Assembly (NCBI GenBank): GCA_031278595.1
Contig: JAITKE010000088.1
Location: forward strand, 1 to 5,878
DNA from: Puniceicoccales bacterium
Lineage (GTDB): Bacteria; Verrucomicrobiota; Verrucomicrobiia; Opitutales; JAIRLG01
DNA: 5,878 bases
Direction: 5' to 3'
The translations under genes and the position numbers were made by a program. The notes under the pieces were generated by a model that did no database searches, was not told the origin of the DNA, and worked only from the letters and a program-made list of their open reading frames with translations. Positions 1 through 5,488 of this stretch are shown piece after piece (the first letter of the stretch is position 1; each line of letters starts with the position of its first letter).

Positions 1-893
1 AGACACTCCCCATCCAATTGCCACACGGCGCCCATTTCGCGCAGGACGAAGAGCAGAGCGCCCAGCTCCTCATGGGGAAAGGGTTCGATGCACAGCGGCT
101 CCGAAGCGTGGCCGGCACAGAGCCCCAGCAGTGACCAGGTGCCCGCTTCGATGCGGTCGGGGGAAAGGCGATGCGAAAAGCCTTTCAGCTCATCGACGCC
201 CTCGATCTCCAGAATCGGCGAGCCGATGCCCCGGATGCGGGCTCCCATGGCGAGCAGAACCTGGCACAGCTCCGCAACTTCCGGCTCACAGGCGGCGCAC
301 TCGATGCGCGTGTACCCCCTGGCCTTCACCGCGGCCAGCAGCACATTGGCCGTCCCCGTCACACTGCCTCCGGCCGGCCCACCGAGAAAGAGCGTCGTAC
401 CCCTCAGCTCCTCCGGAGGAGTTGTCAGAATAACCCTGTCTTCCCGCTGTTCGATCTTCGCTCCGAGGCCTTCGAATCCGCGGAGGTGGAGGTCGATGGG
501 CCGTTCTCCGAATTTGCAGCCGCCGGGATAGGACATTTCCACGTAGCCCTGACTCGCCAGCAGCGCCCCCATCAGGTAAATCGATCCCCGGATTTTTCGG
601 ATTCCCTCGCCGTCCGGTAGGCGCTTCCCCCCTGTCTCGGCCACTCGCGATTGCAGGCGGAGCGAACCATCCCCTTGGTTCTGAACCTCGCTGCCCAGGG
701 ATTGCAGCAGCGACCGCATCACCTCCGTATCCCAAAGTTGGGGGACGTTTTGCAGCAAACATGGCTCGGACGTGAGCAGGGAAGCGGCTAAAATCGGGAA
801 AGAGGTGTTTTTGGAACCGCTGACGGTGACCCTTCCCCGAAGCGGAGTTTTTCCCTCGATATGTGCTTCCCAGCACTGAGTTTGGTGGTTCAT
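1..893 (-). CDS. murA: UDP-N-acetylglucosamine 1-carboxyvinyltransferase (MurA), C-terminus beyond window
   Basis: MurA transfers enolpyruvate from phosphoenolpyruvate to UDP-N-acetylglucosamine, the first committed cytoplasmic step of peptidoglycan synthesis and the target of fosfomycin. Reading the minus strand from ATG at 893 gives 297 uninterrupted codons. Family hallmarks appear in order: VSGSKN at residues 24-29 (the Lys-Asn pair that contacts substrate), IRGSIYLMGALLA near 101-113, PGGCKFGERPIDLH at 123-136 with the PEP-binding catalytic Cys at 126, GGSVTGTANVLLAAV at 175-189, ECAACEPEVAEL at 198-209, and PDRIEAGTW further on. Usual length is about 420 residues, so roughly 120-130 are missing past the left edge. 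All active-site motifs that should lie in this part are present, so it looks functional. A Cys rather than Asp at 126 predicts fosfomycin sensitivity of the enzyme (inference from the family). The start is chosen by homology; a GGGAG lies about 19 bases upstream, rather far. The gene follows the basic hypothetical gene by 44 bases. Confidence 0.96.
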   Translation of the reverse strand, partial: MNHQTQCWEAHIEGKTPLRGRVTVSGSKNTSFPILAASLLTSEPCLLQNVPQLWDTEVMRSLLQSLGSEVQNQGDGSLRLQSRVAETGGKRLPDGEGIRKIRGSIYLMGALLASQGYVEMSYPGGCKFGERPIDLHLRGFEGLGAKIEQREDRVILTTPPEELRGTTLFLGGPAGGSVTGTANVLLAAVKARGYTRIECAACEPEVAELCQVLLAMGARIRGIGSPILEIEGVDELKGFSHRLSPDRIEAGTWSLLGLCAGHASEPLCIEPFPHEELGALLFVLREMGAVWQLDGEC

Positions 894-937
894 GGAGAGT
901 GGCGGTAGATTTCTCCCTTTGGGTGGAGTCGTAAAAT

Positions 938-1795
938 TTAGGGTGATTCTCTTCGAGTTCGCCTCGGACCGGAAGAACGGCGGGACCGGGAAGGTTCGTC
1001 GCGTCGCCTGTATTCTTCGGAACGATCCGCGCCGGTGCTGCGCGGGCGTTCGCTTCCCCCACCGCTCCGGCGTCCGGGACGGCGGGTTCCGGTGCCGTGG
1101 CTGAAATACCCCACGAGCTTCTGCCACCACTTTGACCAGGTAGACTTCAGCCGGCAGGAACAGGATGTGTCACAGGAGGTTTCCTTTTTGTTTTTGCGAC
1201 AACAGGGGCCCCTTTCGAAGCGATCGTATTTATCGACCACAGAAGAAGCTTCCTTCGTCCTGGCAGAGGGCCGTTCCTGCGTCCTCGGCGGACGGCCCCT
1301 CGAAGAGCGGCGCGGGGCTCGGGAGTCGGTGCTGCTCCGGCTAATGGGTACCTCCTCTATCTCCCGACGATGTTCATCCAGAACGCGGGTCGTCTTGTCC
1401 ATCACCGGCTTGGCCGAAGCCCTGGCCCGTCGGGGAGAAGGCGATGGAGAACCGGATCTTGGCGGAGGATTGGATTTCGGTTTTTCCGCCGATAGCTTCT
1501 GGGCGAGTGCATCGCTGAAGACCGATTCGCGTTCGTCGATTTCCCCCATGCCCCTGTTGGTTTCCTCGCCGTTGGCCCGGGCCGTCCTCGGCAGCCGTCC
1601 CCGCTTCAGGGCTACACGACGCGCTTCCGCATGAGCCGGACTGGCCGTCGCTCCGCGCGGCTCTGGCGCCTCCGGCTCCTCCCCGGACATCGGAGTTCTA
1701 TGATCGGGTGCGAATTCCTCTCCTCTGGCTTGTTCCGTCACTTCAAATTCGGGCATATAATTATCAATTTTCTCTACGAGGAGGGGAATGGCCAC
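938..1795 (-). CDS. Hypothetical basic, low-complexity protein with Cys cluster and Arg-rich tail
   Basis: I do not recognise this protein. It has 285 residues from GTG at 1795; ATG at 1756 (codon 14) is an alternative start. An AGGAG lies about 20 bases before the GTG, so the start is unsettled. Visible regions: an acidic/mixed N-terminus (to about 45), a long Ser/Pro/Arg/Glu-rich stretch typical of disorder (about 46-195), a basic Cys cluster at 196-214 (Cys 198, 199, 208, 212, 214), a short aromatic amphipathic segment STWSKWWQKLVGYF at 218-231, then a 53-residue tail rich in Arg, Ser and Gly. There is no signal peptide or clear membrane helix. It lies upstream of murA on the same strand with a 44-base gap, so co-transcription is likely. 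The tail resembles those of RNA- or DNA-binding proteins; nucleic-acid binding is inference only. Low complexity leaves some doubt that it is expressed. A 199-codon plus-strand ORF overlaps it but looks less protein-like. Confidence 0.55.
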   Translation of the reverse strand: MAIPLLVEKIDNYMPEFEVTEQARGEEFAPDHRTPMSGEEPEAPEPRGATASPAHAEARRVALKRGRLPRTARANGEETNRGMGEIDERESVFSDALAQKLSAEKPKSNPPPRSGSPSPSPRRARASAKPVMDKTTRVLDEHRREIEEVPISRSSTDSRAPRRSSRGRPPRTQERPSARTKEASSVVDKYDRFERGPCCRKNKKETSCDTSCSCRLKSTWSKWWQKLVGYFSHGTGTRRPGRRSGGGSERPRSTGADRSEEYRRRDEPSRSRRSSGPRRTRRESP

Positions 1796-2006
1796 CGATG
1801 AACGTACCGCTTCTCTCCTAAATCATGGAAATTCATGACACAAAATCCCAGCTAAGGAAGCTTTTTCTCTTTGTAAAGCGTGAAGAAGATAGAGAAAACC
1901 TCTCTTTTACCTGCAATAAGCATTGACGGAGTCAGGAGAAATCGTGTTTTACTGGTTTTGTTTTCTCTTTTTGAGAGATCATTGAGCAACAATTCCTGTA
2001 TATAAT
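1796..2006. promoter_or_regulatory. AT-rich divergent intergenic region (hypothetical/murA versus HU)
   Basis: This stretch separates divergent starts and is markedly more AT-rich than its surroundings, so it should hold promoters for both directions. On the plus strand TTGACG at 1923-1928 is a fair -35, but the best partner (TTTACT, 1948-1953) needs a 19-base spacer. A perfect TATAAT at 2001-2006 touches the HU start codon and has no -35 at normal distance. On the minus strand TTGCAG (1914-1909) precedes a weak TATCTT about 19 bases on. An inverted repeat TTTTCTCT (1863-1870) / AGAGAAAA (1891-1898) and a second copy of TTTTCTCTTT at 1961-1970 could be operator-like or merely AT-rich chance. 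No promoter is firmly placed. Confidence 0.4.
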
Positions 2007-2321
2007 ATGAACAAATCCGATCTGATTACCAAAACGCATGCCCTACTGAACAAGAGCTGCTGTAAGTCTAAGTCCAAAGCCCCCTGTGAGGAGCTGATCA
2101 GTCGGGCTTCGACCGAGAACGTCATCAACACGATCCTGTCCGCCATCGCGGAGGGGCTCAAGGCCGATGGAAGTGTCCAGATCATCGGCTTCGGGACGTT
2201 TACCATCAATCAACGGGCCGCCCGTCAGGGGGTCAATCCACGCACAGGGGAGAAAATCCGCATTGCCGCATCCAAGAGCATTCGCTTCAAGGCGGGCAGC
2301 AAATTCAAGGAGATCCTTTAG
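2007..2321 (+). CDS. HU/IHF-family DNA-binding protein with N-terminal Cys/Lys insertion
   Basis: This is a small nucleoid-associated protein that binds and bends DNA as a dimer. It has 104 residues, against about 90 for HU. MNKSDLIT at 1-8 is the usual HU start and fixes the ATG. The signature GFGTFTINQRAARQGVNPRTG at 61-81 carries the beta-arm Pro78 (the DNA-intercalating proline of the family), followed by RIAASKSIRFKAGSKFKE. The extra length sits between helix 1 and helix 2: about 14 residues at 15-28, with Cys 18, 19 and 27 among Lys and Ser, where HU normally has a short turn. No Shine-Dalgarno sequence precedes the ATG; instead TATATAAT abuts it. The gene is monocistronic by layout, with a terminator 28 bases after its stop. 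HU and IHF subunits cannot be separated reliably from sequence alone, so no symbol is given. Family assignment is very secure; the role of the insertion is unknown. Confidence 0.95.
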   Translation: MNKSDLITKTHALLNKSCCKSKSKAPCEELISRASTENVINTILSAIAEGLKADGSVQIIGFGTFTINQRAARQGVNPRTGEKIRIAASKSIRFKAGSKFKEIL

Positions 2322-2349
2322 ATTCATCTAGGGACACTTCTCCGGCCTA

Positions 2350-2384
2350 GGCGCGTTATTTCTCTGGAGTAGCGCGTTTTTTTT
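2350..2384 (+). terminator. Rho-independent terminator of the HU gene
   Basis: CGCGTTA (2352-2358) pairs with TAGCGCG (2370-2376), a 7-bp stem with one G-T wobble around an 11-base loop. It is followed directly by eight T (2377-2384). It stands 28 bases after the HU stop and only 26 bases before the ATG of the transporter gene. Confidence 0.8.
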
Positions 2385-2410
2385 ATTTGCTTCCCCGCCG
2401 AGCCTCCATC

Positions 2411-3712
2411 ATGGACAGACCCGACAGGCCCCTGACGCCCTATCCGCCCGGCAGTCTGCGGGAGCTATTGGCCATCGCCTGGCCGATGAGCCTTTCGGCG
2501 GCGACCGGCTGCCTGCTGGTGGTCAGCGATCGCCTGTTCCTTTCCCGCTACTCGCCCGAGGCCTTCAATGCCATTGTCGCCTGCATTCCCTGCTACTGGG
2601 GCATTTTGGACATCGCCATGAGCATCGTCGGCATCGCCGGTGTTCTGGTGGGACGCTACAACGGAGCTAAAAAATACTCCCAGATCGGCCCCGTCGTCTG
2701 GCAGATGCTCTGGTTCTCGATGCTGCTGTGGATTCCCATCCACTTCGTCCTGGTGCCACTGCTGCCGCACTTTCTGGCAGAAAGTGTCCGGGAATTGGGC
2801 AGTGTCTATCTGCGCATTACCTTCTATTTCCTGCCCATCGCCTGCGCCGTGTTCGGGGCCATCGCTTTCTTCTTCACCGGCCGTGGACACACCCGGGTCG
2901 TCCTGTGGGTGACCCTTATCTCCTTCTTCAGCAACCTCGCGGCGGACTGGATCCTTATCTTCGGCTGGGGGCCCATTCCCGCCATGGGCATCGCCGGTGC
3001 CGCCTGGGGAACCGGTGTCGCCGTAAGCACCAGCTTTATCCTCCTCTTCGCCCTCTTCCTGCGGCAGCAGCACCGCCAGACCTATCGCACCGGGGATCTT
3101 TCCCTGCGCTGGGAGTTGTGGGGCCAATGCCTCCGCATCGGCAGTCCCAATGCGCTCACACGGCTCATCAACTCCTTTCTGTGGGCCTGGATGATGCAGC
3201 TCTGCGTGCAGTACACCTCCGCTGAGGAATTCCTGCTCTACGGCATGGCCATGACCGTCTACGTCGCCTTTTTCTTCCTCATCGAAGGGACGGGTGCCGG
3301 CGTCACCACCGTCGATTCCAACGCCATCGGGGCCCGCCGGTGGGATACCGTTGCCCGCAACACCCGCTCCTGGGTGCTCCTGTCCTTCATCTTCTGCGGT
3401 TTTCTCTCGCTCTTCATGGTTTTCTACCCGGAGCCCCTCTTCCGCCTCTTCGCCATCGACCTCCGGTCGGGAAATCTGCGCCCACTCATCCGGGAATTCT
3501 TCGGCTGGGCCTGGCTGCTCTTCTTCGCAGAGTTCTTCCACTTCAATTTCTACTCCATGATCACCGCCTTTGGCGACACCGTGTTCCGGATGATCTCGGC
3601 CCCCTCTGCTACGGCCTCCTCGTCGCGCTGCCGGTTCACCATACCCTCTGCCATGGCTCCCATCGGGCGCTGGCCTTCATCCAGTACTCCCTCCTCAACG
3701 AGGTCGTCATGA
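2411..3712 (+). CDS. MATE-family efflux transporter, reading frame broken near 3' end
   Basis: This is a polytopic inner-membrane exporter of the MATE (multidrug and toxic compound extrusion) family; such proteins expel cationic drugs or metabolites in exchange for Na+ or H+. Substrate cannot be told here. The N-terminal segment reads LLAIAWPMSLSAATGCLLVVSDRLFLSRYS, a typical MATE first helix and loop. Many hydrophobic helices follow, with an internal second half starting near LRIGSPNALTRLINSFLWAW, as expected for two six-helix MatE repeats. The frame is sound to about residue 396. After the C run at 3600-3604 it becomes Ser/Pro/Arg-rich and stops at 3712, giving 433 residues, while the expected last helix continues in the -1 frame to 3792. 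Adding one C would give a normal 460-residue protein. ATG 2411 is preferred over TTG 2387, which abuts the T-tract of the terminator. No Shine-Dalgarno sequence is visible. Either a true inactivating frameshift or a sequencing error fits. Confidence 0.93.
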   Translation: MDRPDRPLTPYPPGSLRELLAIAWPMSLSAATGCLLVVSDRLFLSRYSPEAFNAIVACIPCYWGILDIAMSIVGIAGVLVGRYNGAKKYSQIGPVVWQMLWFSMLLWIPIHFVLVPLLPHFLAESVRELGSVYLRITFYFLPIACAVFGAIAFFFTGRGHTRVVLWVTLISFFSNLAADWILIFGWGPIPAMGIAGAAWGTGVAVSTSFILLFALFLRQQHRQTYRTGDLSLRWELWGQCLRIGSPNALTRLINSFLWAWMMQLCVQYTSAEEFLLYGMAMTVYVAFFFLIEGTGAGVTTVDSNAIGARRWDTVARNTRSWVLLSFIFCGFLSLFMVFYPEPLFRLFAIDLRSGNLRPLIREFFGWAWLLFFAEFFHFNFYSMITAFGDTVFRMISAPSATASSSRCRFTIPSAMAPIGRWPSSSTPSSTRSS

Positions 3713-3792
3713 GCCTCCTCTTCTTTTTCCGCTACCGCTGGCTCCTGAAAAGGGCCCACAGCTCCTCCCCAGTCGCCACATCGGTCGGCTAG
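3604..3792 (+). pseudogene. Displaced C-terminal part of the MATE transporter (-1 frame)
   Basis: In the frame starting CTC at 3604 the translation opens LCYGLLVALPVHH and continues through ALAFIQYSLLNEVVMSLLFFFRYRW to a TAG at 3790-3792. This is what the end of a MATE protein should look like: a hydrophobic final helix, then a basic cytoplasmic tail. It has no start of its own, so it is the continuation of the gene that begins at 2411, put out of frame by loss of one base (or gain of two) in or near the C run at 3600-3604. Confidence 0.85.
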
Positions 3793-3800
3793 CGCTAGCC
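3787..3800. repeat. Perfect 14-bp palindrome over the transporter stop codon
   Basis: GGCTAGCGCTAGCC is a perfect self-complementary palindrome and includes the TAG stop at 3790-3792. As RNA it could fold as a 5-bp stem with a GCGC loop. No T-tract follows, so it is not a standard intrinsic terminator. Confidence 0.6.
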
Positions 3801-3874
3801 CAGGGCTCCCAGCGTCCTCCCCAAACCCCCTCTATTTCGGTTTTATTCGATGGCGTTCGGTGTTCTGCAGCGCG

Positions 3875-3977
3875 ACGGCCCCTTGGCGAAGCCAAGGCGG
3901 CCCCCGAGGGGGCGCTCCGCGCCCCCTCGGGGGCCGTGGTTGGCGCGCGGCGCAGCCGCGCGGCAACGGGCCGTTGC
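3875..3977. repeat. Cluster of GC-rich perfect hairpins between transporter and acyltransferase genes
   Basis: At least three inverted repeats lie side by side. CCTTGGC (3881-3887) / GCCAAGG (3891-3897) is a 7-bp stem with a GAA loop. The arm at 3898-3915 pairs perfectly with 3919-3936 (18 bp, loop TCC), the strongest structure in the window. CGCGCGGC (3944-3951) / GCCGCGCG (3955-3962) has a GCA loop and extends through GTTG (3939-3942) / CAAC (3964-3967) after one G-G mismatch. That CAAC can instead pair with GTTG at 3973-3976. ACGGCCCC (3875-3882) also matches GGGGCCGT (3930-3937), giving an alternative fold. No T-tract is present. It may be a dispersed palindromic (REP-like) element, a transcript-end barrier or an mRNA stabiliser. 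The rest of 3801-4048 shows no credible gene. Confidence 0.8.
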
Positions 3978-4048
3978 GCGAAGAGAGCTTGATTTCACTC
4001 CGTCCATGCCCAGCCTAGGAGGCCAGGAGTTCCGCGGGCGCCGGATCG

Positions 4049-4777
4049 ATGCGGGCTCCGGAGTACAAACATGGCATCATGGCGGAAAAGAGGAATACGC
4101 ACCATCTATCCAGCCGGCAGCGGTTCTGGCTCCGGCCCTTCGTCCTCCTCCTGCGCCTCTGGTTTCGAACCCTGCGCCTCCGCGGCACGGAACGACTGCG
4201 GGAGCTGCTCTACGGGGAATCTTCGCCGAAGATCTTCTGTTTCTGGCACAACCGGCTCTTCCCACTCGCACGGCTCCACGGTTCCTACCGCGGAACGCAG
4301 GCCATCTACGGACTGGTCAGTCCCAGCAAGGACGGGGCCTGGCTTTCCGGTATTTATGAGGGGTTGGGCATCCCCAGTGTCCGCGGCTCGAGCCGGCGCG
4401 GCGGGCAATTGGCCCTAAAGGACTGCATCGGGGTGCTGCGGAATGGGGGGAGCATTGCCCTCACGCCGGATGGCCCAAGGGGCCCGCGCTACGTCGCCAA
4501 GGAGGGGGCCCTGTGGCTCGCACGGGAGGCCCGAGTCCCCCTCGTGGTGGTGGGGGTTTATTTCCATCAGACCCGGCGCCTCCGCAGCTGGGATGGATTT
4601 TACCTACCGATTCCCTTTTCCCGCATCTCCCTCGACGTCCGGGTTCTGGAGGCGGAGCAACTCTTTCGCTCGCCCCATTCCTCGGCCCAGGACATCTGGC
4701 AGGGGGAACTCTTCTCCCTCAACCGACCGCAGCACTTTCGAACTTTGGAACGCCATGGACAACTGCAGCCTCTCTGA
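4049..4777 (+). CDS. DUF374-type lysophospholipid acyltransferase family protein
   Basis: Members of this LPLAT-superfamily branch are thought to move an acyl chain onto a lipid or lipid A-type acceptor at the inner membrane; the exact acceptor is not shown by sequence. The protein has 242 residues from ATG 4049, or 232 from ATG 4079 (MAEKRN). Order: a basic, hydrophobic N-terminal helix (26-45), IFCFWHNRLFPLARL (62-76), the hallmark LVSPSKDG (89-96), VRGSSRRGG (111-119), and TPDGPRGPRYVAKEGALWLARE beginning at 139, then SWDGFYLPIPFSRI. These match the DUF374 pattern motif by motif, so the family call is secure. The start is unsettled: AGGAG ends 19 bases before 4049 and GGAG ends 15 bases before 4079, whereas the best-spaced ATG (4071) is out of frame. 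An in-frame TAG at 4016 excludes starts further upstream. It overlaps the RDD gene by 23 bases, so the two are translationally linked and probably work in the same membrane. Confidence 0.93.
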   Translation: MRAPEYKHGIMAEKRNTHHLSSRQRFWLRPFVLLLRLWFRTLRLRGTERLRELLYGESSPKIFCFWHNRLFPLARLHGSYRGTQAIYGLVSPSKDGAWLSGIYEGLGIPSVRGSSRRGGQLALKDCIGVLRNGGSIALTPDGPRGPRYVAKEGALWLAREARVPLVVVGVYFHQTRRLRSWDGFYLPIPFSRISLDVRVLEAEQLFRSPHSSAQDIWQGELFSLNRPQHFRTLERHGQLQPL

Positions 4778-5303
4778 TCCCTTCACGCCGGAAAGCGCCA
4801 GCCTAAGCCGGAGGTTCTGGGCCTTCGGCCTGGACATGATCCTGGTCTCCGGCCTCGCCACCAGCCTGCTGGCCCTCTGGGTATTTCCCTCCTACTTCCC
4901 CGAGCCCTGGCGGGATCTGCTGCGCCTCATCCGGAGCGAAGCCCTGGTGACTTCCCTGATTCCTTCTCAAATCCTCCACATGCTGTGGGTCGGCCAGAAA
5001 ATCAGCTTCCTGCTGACCTGGGCCTACTTCGGGATCAGCGAGGGGCTTTGGAGGGGACGAACTTTGGGGAAAGCCATCCTGAGTCTCCGCAGCCTCTCGA
5101 GCCCGCTGCCCGGTGGGAAGGGAATTTTCCCCGCCAGTCCCAAGGCCTGGCAGCAGATTCTCCGCTCCTGGCTGAAGGCCCTCGCCGCTTCCTCTCCGTT
5201 CTTCCTCTTAAACCTGCTGCCGCTCTGCTTTCCCGGTGCCCGCCGGCGCTGCCTGCACGACCTGCTCTCCCGCACCTGCGTCGTCCTAGACCAGAACGAA
5301 TAG
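4755..5303 (+). CDS. RDD-family membrane protein
   Basis: This is a 182-residue inner-membrane protein of the RDD family, named for a conserved Arg and two Asp. The biochemical role is undefined for most members; some are linked to ion exchange. The family residues are visible: LSRRFWAFGLD at 17-27 gives the Arg (20) and first Asp (27), and LHDLLSRT at 167-174 gives the second Asp (169). The YFGISEGLWRGRTLGKAILSLR segment begins at 91 and is the usual loop after helix 2. Three hydrophobic segments: about 28-44, 83-98 and 143-159. ATG 4755 is chosen because the RDD fold begins right after it; upstream in the same frame is only shadow of the acyltransferase gene. A weak GGAA lies 5 bases before. 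It overlaps the acyltransferase by 23 bases. Its 3' region (5152-5183) is nearly repeated 200 bases downstream, outside the gene. Confidence 0.9.
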   Translation: MDNCSLSDPFTPESASLSRRFWAFGLDMILVSGLATSLLALWVFPSYFPEPWRDLLRLIRSEALVTSLIPSQILHMLWVGQKISFLLTWAYFGISEGLWRGRTLGKAILSLRSLSSPLPGGKGIFPASPKAWQQILRSWLKALAASSPFFLLNLLPLCFPGARRRCLHDLLSRTCVVLDQNE

Positions 5304-5485
5304 GCCCTCACAGGCTAGACCCCTGGCGGAAACATGGCTCCGGGGCAGAAAAGCAGCTTTTTCGCTCCTGGCTGAAGGCCCTCACAGGTACAACGTCCTG
5401 GCAAAAGCGCAACTCCGGGGCGAAAAGGTAGCTCCTCTGCTCCTGCCTAAAGGTCCTCACAAGCGCAGTTTCGGGGGCAAAATCT
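5302..5485. repeat. About 2.5 degenerate ~75-base tandem repeats, related to the RDD gene 3' end
   Basis: Units begin AGGCCCTCACAGG (5302), AGGCCCTCACAGG (5376) and AGGTCCTCACAAG (5451). The first two are 74 and 75 bases long and share several blocks: CTGGC, CTCCGGGGC, GAAAAG, AGCT and GCTCCTG near the end. The third lacks about 19 internal bases and runs into the tRNA 3' end. The end of unit 1 with the start of unit 2 (5352-5383) matches 5152-5183 inside the RDD gene at 29 of 32 positions. This suggests local duplication of coding DNA followed by decay. No gene is credible here. Confidence 0.75.
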
Positions 5486-5488
5486 TCC

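Noticed and set aside
286..1062. 258-codon minus-strand ORF overlapping murA
   Set aside because: It is in another frame over the well-supported murA motifs; its Gly/Arg/Pro-rich translation is typical of a GC-rich shadow.
1035..1634. 199-codon plus-strand ORF opposite the basic hypothetical gene
   Set aside because: No family features, no SD, and the minus-strand reading fits the operon with murA better. Some doubt remains since neither strand is proven.
1971..2006. Promoter TTGAGA (1971-1976) with TATAAT (2001-2006)
   Set aside because: The 24-base spacer is far too long and the start of transcription would fall inside the HU gene.
2465..3541. 358-codon minus-strand ORF opposite the transporter
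   Set aside because: It is the antisense of a clear MATE gene; the acidic Gly/Glu-rich translation mirrors the hydrophobic codons on the other strand.
3600..3604. Programmed -1 ribosomal frameshift signal in the transporter
   Set aside because: The run of five C does not form a standard X XXY YYZ slippery heptamer in frame and no clear pseudoknot follows; a plain one-base loss is simpler.
3850..4359. 169-codon plus-strand ORF through the hairpin cluster
   Set aside because: Its translation is made of the inverted repeats and then a shifted reading of the acyltransferase gene.
4985..5431. 148-codon plus-strand ORF over the RDD gene end and repeats
   Set aside because: It is mostly a shadow frame of the RDD gene; only the short FRSWLKAL remnant is of interest and is reported with the repeat.
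5302..5485. CRISPR array
   Set aside because: Units are about 75 bases, degenerate throughout, with no constant repeat separated by unique spacers and no cas genes.
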